A stretch of DNA of 64,000 nt, from NCBI RefSeq assembly GCF_039641995.1, contig NZ_CP087714.1:1116001-1180000 (forward strand), read 5' to 3'. Position numbers and translations under genes: made by a program. The notes below the pieces were generated by a model. The model saw only the letters and a program-made list of their open reading frames with translations. It did not search any database and was not told the origin of the DNA. The stretch's first letter is position 1. Every line of letters starts with the position of its first letter. Source of the DNA: Geoglobus acetivorans (GTDB taxonomy: Archaea > Halobacteriota > Archaeoglobi > Archaeoglobales > Archaeoglobaceae). Positions 45,625-53,653 of this stretch are shown here, piece by piece.

Positions 45625-46437
45625 ATGCTGCACTACGTCCTGCTTTTTGCGGGTGTCCTTGCAGTCTCAACAGCCTCCATATTTGCAGTCCTCGCAAATG
45701 CTCCCGGAATAGCTGCGAGTTTCTGGAGGTTTCTGATCTCGGGAATTGTGATGGGAACATATTACAGAACGTTTGGCTTCAGAAAAGATGTGCTCAGGTA
45801 TTCTGCCATTGCCGGGCTTGCTCTTGCTCTCCACATGGTTTCATGGATAGAATCGCTTTTTCGTGCATCTGTTGCTCTCAGCACAGCTATCGTGTGCACA
45901 CACTCCATATTTTCAGGGATTTTTGCATCGTTTGCGGGAGAGAAGTTCAGATTGCGTGAAGTTGCCGGCATTTTTGTGGCACTGGTGGGAATCTTCCTTC
46001 TCAGCGGGGCGGACACGTATGCAGAACCTGCTGGCATAGTTCTTGCCTTCATTGGAGCAATATCCGGCGGACTGTATTTTTCCCTTGCACGATTCTCTCA
46101 GTCCGTCAGCTTCCACGATTATGTCGTCTCCACGTACATCATGGCGGCCGTCTTCTCAGGCCTGGCGGCCTTTATTTTAGGAGTAAGTCTAACTGATTAT
46201 TCGACAGAAACGTTTTCCTATTTTGTTCTCCTGGCGATAATCCCCATGAGTTTCGGACACACGATTCTGAACTACCTCATAAGACGGATGAAGGTTGTCG
46301 TTGTAACGGGGAGCGTGCTGGGAGAAGTGGCGGGATCGGCACTGCTGGCGGCTGTTTTTCTTGGCCAGGTGCTAACACCTCTGGCCTATCTGTATCTGCT
46401 GATAATACTGGTGGGAATTTACCTCACAATGGGGTAG
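45625..46437 (+). CDS. EamA/DMT-family transporter
   Basis: 270 residues with ten predicted membrane helices in two EamA repeats (first about 1-130, second about 140-270, LAFIGAISGGLYF and LGEVAGSALLAAVFLGQVLTPLAYLYLL). Drug/metabolite transporter superfamily; substrate unknown. ATG 45625 is preferred to 45535 because TTTTATTCTGG (about 45596-45606) precedes it by about 25 nt and the family starts at the first helix. Confidence 0.82.
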   Translation: MLHYVLLFAGVLAVSTASIFAVLANAPGIAASFWRFLISGIVMGTYYRTFGFRKDVLRYSAIAGLALALHMVSWIESLFRASVALSTAIVCTHSIFSGIFASFAGEKFRLREVAGIFVALVGIFLLSGADTYAEPAGIVLAFIGAISGGLYFSLARFSQSVSFHDYVVSTYIMAAVFSGLAAFILGVSLTDYSTETFSYFVLLAIIPMSFGHTILNYLIRRMKVVVVTGSVLGEVAGSALLAAVFLGQVLTPLAYLYLLIILVGIYLTMG

Positions 46438-46440
46438 AAG

Positions 46441-46641
46441 TTAAAAAATTACATTTCCGGTCCTTTTTATCTGTTCCTGGTTTCTGAGCCATTCGCTTCT
46501 CCACTTCATGAAACACTGCTTGCTGCAGAAATTTCTGGGCTTGTTCACGCAGCAGGTTTTGAATGACAGCGGTTTTCCTGTTATCAGTTTCCCGCAGTTA
46601 TCGCACCGCAATGCCTTTGAGCCCTCAATTTCCATTGGCAT
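46441..46641 (-). CDS. Small zinc-finger protein
   Basis: 66 residues. Cysteine pattern CDNC, TCC and CSKQCFMKWR resembles treble-clef/TRASH or MYM-like zinc fingers seen in small archaeal proteins. Likely metal-binding or nucleic-acid-binding; function not known. ATG 46641 or 46635. It runs convergent to the DMT transporter with 3 nt between. Confidence 0.65.
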   Translation of the reverse strand: MPMEIEGSKALRCDNCGKLITGKPLSFKTCCVNKPRNFCSKQCFMKWRSEWLRNQEQIKRTGNVIF

Positions 46642-46661
46642 GATTGATCTTTTAACAGAGT

Positions 46662-47159
46662 TTAATTTAAATATCTTTCCAGACCATTTTTCAGGATCAG
46701 GGACTCGATTACCTGCATGTGGTAGCCCTTATCGGGATTTTCGAACTGAATCCATATCACCATGTCTTCGTAGCTGAAGAAGTAATGGGTTTCACTACCC
46801 TTGTACGTTCTGTATGCCTTTATATCTCCGATTTTAACTATTTCTGGTTCTGAAAAGTACAGGTGGACCTTCTCGGCCATTTTTTCTGTCAGATTTCTGG
46901 CTTCTTCTTTGCTGTTAGTCCATGCCACCCAGACCCTTATCTGTCCCTTGCCTTCGAGATCAAGAATTGCAGCGTTTACAATGCTGAAATTGCCGAGATG
47001 GATTGATTTTGTCATTCTGATTGCGTCCTCGCCTTTCACGATGTTGACAACCCTGAAATCATTCTGGCTTTGAAGCCCCAAGTACCCATGGGCTGCGATA
47101 AAAATGCCGATTATTATAAGCAGCACTCCCAACAGGTATGTTCTGCGCAGTTCGACCAT
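46662..47159 (-). CDS. Membrane-anchored hypothetical protein
   Basis: 165 residues: one N-terminal helix (about 6-27: TYLLGVLLIIIGIFIAAHGYLG), then an extracytoplasmic alpha/beta domain with many aromatic and charged residues. No family recognised. ATG 47159 is preferred over a frame starting at 47213 because the first residues of the longer frame are unlike a signal segment. Confidence 0.6.
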   Translation of the reverse strand: MVELRRTYLLGVLLIIIGIFIAAHGYLGLQSQNDFRVVNIVKGEDAIRMTKSIHLGNFSIVNAAILDLEGKGQIRVWVAWTNSKEEARNLTEKMAEKVHLYFSEPEIVKIGDIKAYRTYKGSETHYFFSYEDMVIWIQFENPDKGYHMQVIESLILKNGLERYLN

Positions 47160-47305
47160 GCGAGGGGTTTGCTTGAATGGCTTAAAAATTCTCCCATGGA
47201 TTCTGGAATTCAAACTTGACTTTCAGGCATTTTTCTGTTCAGTTTACGGGCTCAATTCTGGATGGCGATGCGAAAGATTTACAAGGTGCGGCGCATAGTA
47301 TCGGT

Positions 47306-47620
47306 ATGGTTAGCTGGGTCATTGAGGCCGTTGCTCTAGCCGTGACTTTCACAGTAAACCTCCCGTTCGGTTACTGGAGAAGGGTCACGAGAAAGCTCTC
47401 TAAGGAGTGGTTTCTGGCTGTCCATTCTCCCGTGCCACTTGTTTTCCTGACAAGACTCTTCGCAGGCGTATCGCTCACCCACGTACCACTTTTTGTTGCG
47501 TCCTTTTTCCTCGGGCAGTTTACTGGAGGAAGGCTGAGAGGCGTGCTTGAGCAGAAATACGAAAGGCTGAGCAGGTGTCTGGTGGTCGATCTGGGCAGGA
47601 TAATGAGGGGTACTTTTTGA
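47306..47620 (+). CDS. Small membrane protein, 104 residues
   Basis: Begins MVSWVIEAVALAVTFTVNL (a helix), has a second hydrophobic stretch (LTHVPLFVASFFLGQF) and a basic C-terminal tail. No family recognised. ATG 47306 is chosen as the first residue of the hydrophobic segment; the frame is open from 47216. Confidence 0.5.
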   Translation: MVSWVIEAVALAVTFTVNLPFGYWRRVTRKLSKEWFLAVHSPVPLVFLTRLFAGVSLTHVPLFVASFFLGQFTGGRLRGVLEQKYERLSRCLVVDLGRIMRGTF

Positions 47621-47703
47621 CTTTTCACCATCTACTAACATCGATGCCGTCCTGTCTATTCTGGCCAAAACTTAATATATCATTAAAAATAATAACCGAT
47701 TGA

Positions 47704-48402
47704 ATGTATGTCCTGACAATAGATATGCTGCAGTACGACTGTCCGTTCGTAAACACGTCCGATGACCTGGACGTTTTTTACTTCGGGACCTACTGGGATT
47801 TTTCACCCTCATCCTTCATCATTCGTGGATACATAATTTCAAAAGATTCTGATGAGCTTCAAAATGCCATTCAGGCACTTCAGACTCAGCCAAAGTTTCA
47901 CAGACTCGATTTTCTCTCGAAGGAAAGAAACAAAGCCTCTGTGAGAGTTGAAATAGATTACACCGATGCAATGAAGGCCATAAGAAAAAACCGGGGGTAC
48001 ATAGTTGGACCGTTCCACGTAAGAAATGGTAGTGAACTCTGGCAGGTTGGCTTTGACACAAAGGATGATGTTGAAAACGCTTTGAGAGACCTCGAGGAGA
48101 ACAATCAGTTTGTTATCCGGAATCAGAATCGGATAACTGTTGAGGACTTTTCGAGGATCATAAGCTATTCGTCGGTTCTGGCGGACCTCATGAGGGCGAT
48201 CGATGAACTGACTCTGACGGAGAAGTCAATCCTCAAAGCTGCAATTCGCCACGGGTTTTACGAAGACCCCCGAAAAATCAACATAACGAAACTTGCCAGG
48301 GAATTCGGAATATCCAAGGCAGGAATCTCCAAGAACATAAGGCGGGCCGAAAAGAAGGTTCTATCTCACATAGAAAGGATTATCTCCATCAGGCATGAGT
48401 GA
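47704..48402 (+). CDS. HTH_10 (bacterio-opsin-activator-type) transcriptional regulator
   Basis: 232 residues. The C-terminal 55 residues (LTEKSILKAAIRHGFYEDPRKINITKLAREFGISKAGISKNIRRAEKKV) are the HTH_10 domain common in archaeal Bat-like regulators. The N-terminal part is a two-repeat alpha/beta sensor-like domain. It is the likely regulator of the symporter genes just downstream, given the inverted repeats between them. Confidence 0.83.
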   Translation: MYVLTIDMLQYDCPFVNTSDDLDVFYFGTYWDFSPSSFIIRGYIISKDSDELQNAIQALQTQPKFHRLDFLSKERNKASVRVEIDYTDAMKAIRKNRGYIVGPFHVRNGSELWQVGFDTKDDVENALRDLEENNQFVIRNQNRITVEDFSRIISYSSVLADLMRAIDELTLTEKSILKAAIRHGFYEDPRKINITKLAREFGISKAGISKNIRRAEKKVLSHIERIISIRHE

Positions 48403-48420
48403 AGCGATTTAGCCGGTTTT

Positions 48421-48526
48421 GTGAACTGTATGGCCAGTTTGCCGGGATTTCAAAGCCCGGTATTCTGTGAACATGTTAACTTCACATTTTAAATCATGTC
48501 AATTTTAACTGAACCCTGGAGGTGGT
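48421..48526. promoter_or_regulatory. Symporter promoter with inverted repeats and hairpin
   Basis: Three features lie in the spacer before the symporter operon: AACTG-N6-CAGTT (48424-48439), a hairpin CCGGG-N9-CCCGG (48442-48460) that may end the regulator transcript, and GTGAA-N9-TTCAC (48467-48485) touching the TATA-like CATTTTAAAT (48484-48493). GGAGGTGG (48519-48526) is the ribosome site. The last repeat is placed as an operator. Confidence 0.5.
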
Positions 48527-48536
48527 AGAAATCGCT

Positions 48537-48968
48537 TTGAGGGGTAGGCTTATGGTTTTTAATGGAGCAGTGATGCTGCTGATTCTGGTAGCTGCGTTTG
48601 CAAACTCATGGCAGCTCCTTGGATATCTCGTCGGATTGAGTCTGTCACTGTGGCTTGTGATAGGTGCGATGAGGGAGAATGAATTCGGGCCAGCACTGCC
48701 ACTTGGAATAACGCTGTTCATCTTCTGGGGAATTTGCATTACCCTGATATTCAAATACTGGGCCGAATTCAGAGGTAAGTTTCCGGAGTTCACCATTGCA
48801 GGGATGCATCCCGGGTTCTTCGTGCTGTTCCCGCTGATGTGGTTGCTGCTGTTCATTCCGGGAACGCTCAGCTATGCTCTGCTGTTTGACAGGTGGATTC
48901 TCAGTGAGGAAACCTGGAACGAGTTTAAGATGAAGGTTAAAGGTTCAGGAGGCGAGGGAAATGAGTGA
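48537..48968 (+). CDS. Small membrane subunit next to symporter
   Basis: 143 residues with four predicted membrane helices (about 6-24, 30-45, 55-75, 92-113), no recognised family. It overlaps the symporter by 8 nt and may be its partner. TTG 48537 is proposed because GGAGGTGG lies 10 nt before it; GTG 48522 is inside that site. Confidence 0.62.
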   Translation: MRGRLMVFNGAVMLLILVAAFANSWQLLGYLVGLSLSLWLVIGAMRENEFGPALPLGITLFIFWGICITLIFKYWAEFRGKFPEFTIAGMHPGFFVLFPLMWLLLFIPGTLSYALLFDRWILSEETWNEFKMKVKGSGGEGNE

Positions 48969-50433
48969 TCCGGTTACAGTTGCCGTTGTTATTGGTTACT
49001 TTGTGCTGACATTCGCTATAGGGGTTTATGCTGTTAAGCGGGTGAAGACAGCGGAACACTACTTCGGTGCGAGCAAACTGTTCGGAGCTTTCGTAACGTC
49101 CATAGCTGCCTTCGCGTCCATAATGAGTGGTTTTGGTTTCGTTGGCGGGCCGGGGCTTGTTTACGCTCTTGGAGCCACATCTCTCTGGATAACTCTCGCC
49201 GCCCCGGTGAGCTTTGGACTCGGGTGGTTCATTATAGGCAAGAGAGTGAGGCTGATAGCTGAAACTCGAACGATTGCAACACTGCCCGACCTTGCAGCGG
49301 CAAGGTTCAAGAGCGATGCGGTCAGGGGTTTGCTGGCAATCGGTCTGGTTCTCGGAGTTATAGCATACCTCGGGACACAGGTCATGGCAGGAGGTTATGT
49401 TGTTTCCGGCCTCCTTGGCGTTAACCTCGAAACGGCCATCATAATCATCTTCGGAATAACCATGGTCTACACGGCAGTGGCGGGGATGGCAGCCAGCATT
49501 CTCACAGACTTCTTCCAGGGATTGATAATGGTCGTTGCGGCCATCGGTGTGCTGATATTTGCCCTGACGATGACCGGCGGGACTGAAGGTCTTTTCACGA
49601 CGATCGGTCAGAAGGATCCCACCCTGATCGACCCCCTCGGAAGGGGAACCTGGGTCCTCGTTTTGATGTGGTTCTTTGTCTTTGCACTCGGCGGACTTGG
49701 CCAGCCGCATCTTGCAACCAAGTTTTATGCCCTGAAAAGTCACAGGGACCTGAAATGGGGGGCGCTGATCAGCGGTGGCAGCTACATGCTCTCCAGCCTT
49801 CTCTGGATATTTGTCGGCTATGCTGCTCTCTGGCTTGTGATCGGCGGACAAATTCCGGCTCTTCAGAAACCGGATCAGGCTGCCATAGCATTTCTCGGAC
49901 AGCTACCAACGTGGATGAGTGCGCTGGTTTACGCCGGTCTTCTTGCAGCGATAATGTCCACGGCAAGCGGCTTCATTGCAATCGGCACGGCAGCAATCGT
50001 CCGAGACCTTCCCATGGCTTTTGGAAAGGAGCTTGATATTTCAAAGCAGATGTGGTGGGGAAGGGTTGTAACCGTGCTTCTCTCGGTATTTGCGGTTGTC
50101 CTGGGGTATTACGGAAAGTACCTGGTGGCCATACTTGGCGCTTTAGGCTGGGGATACTTCGCCTCTGCAACACTGCCACTTCTGGCAGTTGGCCTGAACT
50201 GGAAGAGGGCAACGAGAGAAGGAGCGATAGCGAGTCTTTCGGTGGCGCTTCTGCTGAACATAGGCTTCCTGTTCTACGAGAAGGTCCTCGGAATGAAGCT
50301 TCCGTATGCCATGCCAAGCTACGGTGTGAGCATAATTGTGGCACTGCTGGTCATGATTGCTGTGTCTCTCTTCACGAAGGGTGCTGCTGAGGATGACCTC
50401 GATCCGGACATCAGGGCCGCAATTGAGGCCTAA
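48961..50433 (+). CDS. Sodium:solute symporter
   Basis: 490 residues, about 13 membrane helices, SSS family (AAFASIMSGFGFVGGPGLVYALG, GGLGQPHLATKFYA, AAIMSTASGFIAIGTAAIVRD). These sodium-driven importers take up acetate, proline, pantothenate or similar; substrate unpredictable here, though a carboxylate would fit the acyl-CoA synthetases nearby. GGAGGCGAGGG precedes ATG 48961. Its stop overlaps the convergent rhomboid by 4 bp (CTAA). Confidence 0.9.
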   Translation: MSDPVTVAVVIGYFVLTFAIGVYAVKRVKTAEHYFGASKLFGAFVTSIAAFASIMSGFGFVGGPGLVYALGATSLWITLAAPVSFGLGWFIIGKRVRLIAETRTIATLPDLAAARFKSDAVRGLLAIGLVLGVIAYLGTQVMAGGYVVSGLLGVNLETAIIIIFGITMVYTAVAGMAASILTDFFQGLIMVVAAIGVLIFALTMTGGTEGLFTTIGQKDPTLIDPLGRGTWVLVLMWFFVFALGGLGQPHLATKFYALKSHRDLKWGALISGGSYMLSSLLWIFVGYAALWLVIGGQIPALQKPDQAAIAFLGQLPTWMSALVYAGLLAAIMSTASGFIAIGTAAIVRDLPMAFGKELDISKQMWWGRVVTVLLSVFAVVLGYYGKYLVAILGALGWGYFASATLPLLAVGLNWKRATREGAIASLSVALLLNIGFLFYEKVLGMKLPYAMPSYGVSIIVALLVMIAVSLFTKGAAEDDLDPDIRAAIEA

Positions 50434-51248
50434 TTTCTATTTTTTTTCAGGATGGCTGAGCGACCACGCATCCCGGCAAATCTATCTGATGCTGTTACAA
50501 GCAGGAACGGAATCATGATGCCGAGAACCACGCCCATCAAATGGCCCAGAATATTCACGACCTTTCCATTTGATGCCAAATTTTCGGGGAACATGGAGCT
50601 GAGGAAGAAGAGATAAACCATTGCCAGTCCGAATCCTGCTGCAATTCTCTTTTTCCCCTCTCTGTTTCCAGCATGCCTGGCTGCAATCACGTAAAATGGC
50701 AGCATGGCAATGAGCAACAGTCCCGCGGAGAATGCGTTCAGCAGCCCCAGGTATGTTGAGACAAAGTAATACAGTGTGACCAGCATGAGGAACAGGTAAG
50801 AATAGGGGATATCAGTCTTATCGATGGAAATCAACAGAGCGCCACCGTATCCGAACATACCAATCACAGCCCCAGCAACATCAGAAAACCCGTAAATGCT
50901 TCCACTACCGCCATAACTCTTTACAGCCCACAGAGAATAGACTGAAGAGATGACGGGAACCAGCACGAGAATCAGGGGCAGCGAGAATCTGAAAACCCTT
51001 CCGTAACCGAGGTGGCTGTAGAGCAGCAGTGAGGTGAACCCAAATGCCAAATAGTGGGCAAGATTTCCGGCGAGATGTTCCCACTCGTAGTGAACGAAAT
51101 TCGTGGTGTAAATTGATAAAATGGAGTAATTCTCCGTGTTTAGTGTCAGTACGACTTTGACTCCGTCGGGCAGGTAAAATACTGCCAGACACGCAAGAGC
51201 TGGAAGCAGAAGTATAAAAGCGTCAGGAATGATCTCCCTGTACCTCAT
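50430..51248 (-). CDS. Rhomboid-family intramembrane serine protease
   Basis: 272 residues, six to eight helices. NFVHYEWEHLAGNLAHYLAFG matches the rhomboid HxxxN loop, GGSGSIYGF gives the nucleophile Ser115 and NILGHLMG gives His236. It lacks the N-terminal zinc finger of the first rhomboid (13.3 kb), so the two are distinct types. DUF365 follows after 6 nt upstream on the same strand. Confidence 0.83.
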   Translation of the reverse strand: MRYREIIPDAFILLLPALACLAVFYLPDGVKVVLTLNTENYSILSIYTTNFVHYEWEHLAGNLAHYLAFGFTSLLLYSHLGYGRVFRFSLPLILVLVPVISSVYSLWAVKSYGGSGSIYGFSDVAGAVIGMFGYGGALLISIDKTDIPYSYLFLMLVTLYYFVSTYLGLLNAFSAGLLLIAMLPFYVIAARHAGNREGKKRIAAGFGLAMVYLFFLSSMFPENLASNGKVVNILGHLMGVVLGIMIPFLLVTASDRFAGMRGRSAILKKNRN

Positions 51249-51254
51249 GGCGAT

Positions 51255-51683
51255 TCATTCTCTCAGATACTGCCCCCCAACAGGCACAAACCTCTTCGGC
51301 TTTACCGGCTTATCGTATTTCTTAATGTCTTCAAGCTCTATAGCCATCCAGAGCTTTTTCTTTTCTTTACCTCTGCTTTTCCATCCGGATCTCCACCTTT
51401 CCTGGGACTTCAGATACTCTTTGAGCTCCTTCCTCGTCAGAAAAATTCTATCCCCATAAATCTCGAAGAACTTCATCGGATCTTCCTGCAGGAGAATCAT
51501 TTTGATTTTAGCCTCACCAACAAACCCCGTATCCTCGTGGGATTGATAAAAAACGAACTTCATTCCCGGTTTGAGCTGCTTCCACACGGTTGCAGGTTTA
51601 ACAAACACGTCCTTACCATCCCTGAAAAAGCGGTCCATGAACCGCTTAGGAATTGGGTAGGTTACGCCCACAATTTTCTCCAT
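51255..51683 (-). CDS. DUF365 family protein (PUA-like)
   Basis: 142 residues resembling archaeal DUF365 (MEKIVGVTYPIPKRFMDRFF, FVFYQSHEDTGFVGEAKI, GDRIFLTRKELKEY), which has a PUA/EVE-like fold. RNA or modified-base binding is inferred. GGGGTGAG lies just before ATG 51683. A 56-residue gene ends 16 nt upstream on the same strand. Confidence 0.72.
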   Translation of the reverse strand: MEKIVGVTYPIPKRFMDRFFRDGKDVFVKPATVWKQLKPGMKFVFYQSHEDTGFVGEAKIKMILLQEDPMKFFEIYGDRIFLTRKELKEYLKSQERWRSGWKSRGKEKKKLWMAIELEDIKKYDKPVKPKRFVPVGGQYLRE

Positions 51684-51698
51684 GCTCTCACCCCATTT

Positions 51699-51869
51699 TT
51701 ATTCCTCAAGGTCTTTATTAAATTTCTCTCTGAAGATGGCTTTGGCCATGTCCGAAAACTCCGGGAATTCGTGGATGAAGATGTGGAAGAGTTCCCTCGC
51801 ACAGAACTCGCAGCCACCGTCCGCTCTGGCAAGAATTTCGAGAACCTTTTTTGCTTCACCTGTGTTCAT
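51699..51869 (-). CDS. 56-residue hypothetical protein with a CxxC pair
   Basis: Open frame from ATG 51869 to TAA. Reads MNTGEAKKVLEILARADGG, then CEFCARELFHIFIHEFPE and a helical acidic/basic tail. Helical prediction throughout, one CxxC. Codon use looks real and it is followed at 16 nt by DUF365. No family recognised. Confidence 0.6.
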   Translation of the reverse strand: MNTGEAKKVLEILARADGGCEFCARELFHIFIHEFPEFSDMAKAIFREKFNKDLEE

Positions 51870-51881
51870 GTATTATCCATA

Positions 51882-51983
51882 TCAAGTCAATCTTTCATAA
51901 CTTTTGGCATAGAGCGTTATTCCTTCTTTCAAACATTCTTTATGAATCCCGTTTTTTTCAGCCTTTAGCAGCTCCTTACTCAT
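51882..51983 (-). pseudogene. Out-of-frame tail of the HicB-like gene
   Basis: From about 51994 the minus strand continues in a shifted frame as MPKP, then MSKELLKAEKNGIHKECLKE and a short remainder to TGA at 51882. MPKP fits the usual HicB ending. One base lost near 51994-52003 would join the two. It could instead be a separate 33-residue peptide starting at ATG 51983. Confidence 0.45.
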
Positions 51984-52174
51984 AGGCTTTGGCATCTCCT
52001 GCCTTCCTTCTTTGCAGCTTCGATCCATAACTCAATGGCAGTCTTGATCTCCCTCAAAGCCTCCTCCTCAGTCTCGCCAAAGGCAGAGCAGCCCGGCAGC
52101 TCGGGAACTACAGCGATGTAACCCTCATCCTCCTCGCTGTAGAATATCCCAATCGTATATTCGTGCGTGCTCAT
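51980..52174 (-). CDS. HicB-like antitoxin, probably truncated by frameshift
   Basis: 64 residues with the HicB fold signature: YTIGIFYSEEDEGYIAVVPELPGCSAFGETEEEALREIKTAIE. HicB proteins neutralise the HicA RNase; no hicA is seen. The last residues (GRRCQSL) depart from the family, which commonly continues EEGR-x-(I/M)P-x-P; that continuation is present in another frame. It overlaps the upstream DUF2283 gene by 4 nt. Confidence 0.72.
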   Translation of the reverse strand: MSTHEYTIGIFYSEEDEGYIAVVPELPGCSAFGETEEEALREIKTAIELWIEAAKKEGRRCQSL

Positions 52175-52407
52175 ACCTTCACTTTGAACCTGCTCGCATT
52201 GAGGATGGTTATGCCCACGAGCTTATCATCTCTGAATCTCAGCAGAATACCTTCATCAGTAACTTCAGTATCTGTGGCTTTCTGAAGTCTTTCAAAACTG
52301 ATATACAGAACATCGGCTTCTCTATCATAATCCACATGGAATCTTCCTGTAGGAAATTCCAGAAGCACTGGTATTGCGTCAACAATCTTTTTCACTTCTT
52401 CTGCCAT
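52171..52407 (-). CDS. DUF2283 family protein
   Basis: 78 residues: FHVDYDREADVLYISFERL, then DDKLVGITILNASRF, the signature of DUF2283, small proteins often paired with toxin-antitoxin-type partners. Overlap with the HicB-like gene (ATGA) suggests a two-gene unit. Function unknown. Confidence 0.78.
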   Translation of the reverse strand: MAEEVKKIVDAIPVLLEFPTGRFHVDYDREADVLYISFERLQKATDTEVTDEGILLRFRDDKLVGITILNASRFKVKV

Positions 52408-52459
52408 ACTGCACCTCTCCTCATCAATTTATCCACTTTCTTAGTTATGAAAGCCGTAA

Positions 52460-52582
52460 TTATATGTACATCGCTTTTCGCGATGGCACGCCGTGCTTCG
52501 CACGAGCGAAACCATCGTTCTCAAGTTCCCTGTAATCTGTAACCAGATACTTGCCGTTTTGGATAACTGCTATTCCTATCAT
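52460..52582 (-). CDS. Possible 40-residue ORF after EVE gene
   Basis: [20 protein letters not shown] onward; ATG overlaps the EVE stop (ATGA). The 3' half runs through a GC-rich inverted-repeat area (about 52470-52515), so it may be a remnant rather than a gene. No family recognised. Confidence 0.35.
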   Translation of the reverse strand: MIGIAVIQNGKYLVTDYRELENDGFARAKHGVPSRKAMYI

Positions 52583-53022
52583 TTTGCCACACTCACGATT
52601 AGCTCGTAATCCTCCCCTGGAATCTCCCTCATCGCCTTGCCCATCAGGTGCCCGCTCCACTTTTTCTTGTTGGTGATGAACCTCAGCTTTGGAATCAGGG
52701 GTTTGAATTCAACAGGCTTATCGAAGATTTTTACCGGTTTGAGCTTGATTCTCAGAGGGAAAGTTTCATTTCCCATGCCTTTTGGAGACTTGAAAATCCT
52801 GTTCGAATCTTTGAAAACTTCGGAAACAGCTTCATAAACAGCTACAATTCTCGGTTCTTTGATTTCGTCTTTATTTTTCTCCTGTTTCAGGTAGATGAGC
52901 AGCTTATCTCCCGGTTTTACCTTGGCTATGGTGTTTTTGTGCCTCTCAGGAACGCCCCAGATGTTTTTCTGCCTGATAACTTTCCAGTTATCTTCGTTGG
53001 TTATGCAGAGCCAGCAGGTCAT
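52579..53022 (-). CDS. EVE-domain protein
   Basis: 147 residues of the EVE/PUA-like fold ([48 protein letters not shown]). EVE domains bind modified bases in DNA or RNA and are frequent in restriction and toxin-antitoxin loci. It lies in the accessory island, upstream of HicB/DUF2283. GGTGATAAC precedes ATG 53022. Confidence 0.8.
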   Translation of the reverse strand: MTCWLCITNEDNWKVIRQKNIWGVPERHKNTIAKVKPGDKLLIYLKQEKNKDEIKEPRIVAVYEAVSEVFKDSNRIFKSPKGMGNETFPLRIKLKPVKIFDKPVEFKPLIPKLRFITNKKKWSGHLMGKAMREIPGEDYELIVSVAK

Positions 53023-53049
53023 GTTATCACCATCATATTATTTTCGAGA

Positions 53050-53232
53050 TTAATAGATAAACCTTGCCTGAGATTCATTCAGGAGTTTCTCCATTCTTTC
53101 AACAAACTCAAATGCTATGCTGAGAGCAGATTTTGCTTCTTCCCTGGTTGCGAAGTAAGATACATCGTACTGATCTACATGCCTCGTTTCCCTCAGTCTG
53201 TCAAACAGATCAATCCACTCCCTTTCAAGTAA
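53050..53232 (-). pseudogene. C-terminal fragment of a HEPN-domain protein
   Basis: Open frame of 60 residues without start: WIDLFDRLRETRHVDQYDV, then ATREEAKSALSIAFEFVERM and a tail ending at TAA. It matches the last two helices of UPF0332-type HEPN proteins. It directly abuts a DUF1156 fragment in another frame. The missing N-terminal half resembles the broken HEPN gene at 55.3-55.5 kb. Confidence 0.6.
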
Positions 53233-53327
53233 TGGAGTTCAAAGGTAGGAGCCCTTCCGGACTTCCCCTTTATTGCCTCCTCGCTAATCTCCTCTACCGG
53301 GATGAATTCTTCAATCAGCAGTCTCAT
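53193..53327 (-). pseudogene. N-terminal fragment of a DUF1156 methyltransferase
   Basis: ATG 53327 starts MRLLIEEFIPVEEISEEAIK, then GKSGRAPTFELHY, which corresponds to the conserved beginning of DUF1156 DNA methyltransferases (RLIE..P...IS..A......LH.WWARRP). Homology stops at about residue 33 (53229), where HEPN-coding sequence begins, and the frame ends at 53193. About 900 residues are missing. The remnant implies an earlier defence cassette here. Confidence 0.6.
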
Positions 53328-53335
53328 CGGATCAC

Positions 53336-53653
53336 CTATCTCAGATTTTCAACATCTGAGATGAATGTAATGCCCTCATTCCTGCAGGCTTCTTCGTAAT
53401 CAGTATCGAGACTCGCCAGTGCATCCAGTTCGTAGTGCTTGCAGGCTGCCAAAATTAGAGCATCATTTGGGAGCAACCCGTATTTTTGGACGAAATCATT
53501 TGAAATGCTCACGACCTCTCTATTGATCTCCAAAAAGTTCAAAGCTTTAAAGCTGGGTATATCAGCTCTACAAACTTCTTTCCAGCAGGCTGCTTGCCTT
53601 CTTGTTTCCTTCAAAATGCTCTATGAAGATGTTACTGTCCAAAAATACCTTCA
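53336..53653 (-). pseudogene. vapC: VapC-type PIN toxin, frameshifted and shortened
   Basis: ATG 53653 begins [16 protein letters not shown], a PIN N-terminus with the first Asp, but hits TAG after 28 residues. A second frame continues as ALNFLEINREVV and LPNDALILAACKHYELDALASLDTDY with later PIN acidic residues to 53336. The total span (about 105 codons) is shorter than a usual 130-residue PIN, so there is both a frameshift and a small deletion. Presumed inactive RNase. Confidence 0.72.

Noticed and set aside
47336-47668. 110-residue minus-strand open frame opposite the small membrane protein
   Set aside because: The plus strand gives a hydrophobic protein with a sensible start; the minus frame is Arg/Ser/Lys-rich and looks like a shadow.
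48937-49851. 304-residue minus-strand frame opposite the symporter
   Set aside because: It is a shadow of the strongly conserved symporter; its translation has no recognisable domain and an unusual Cys/His/Pro-rich composition.
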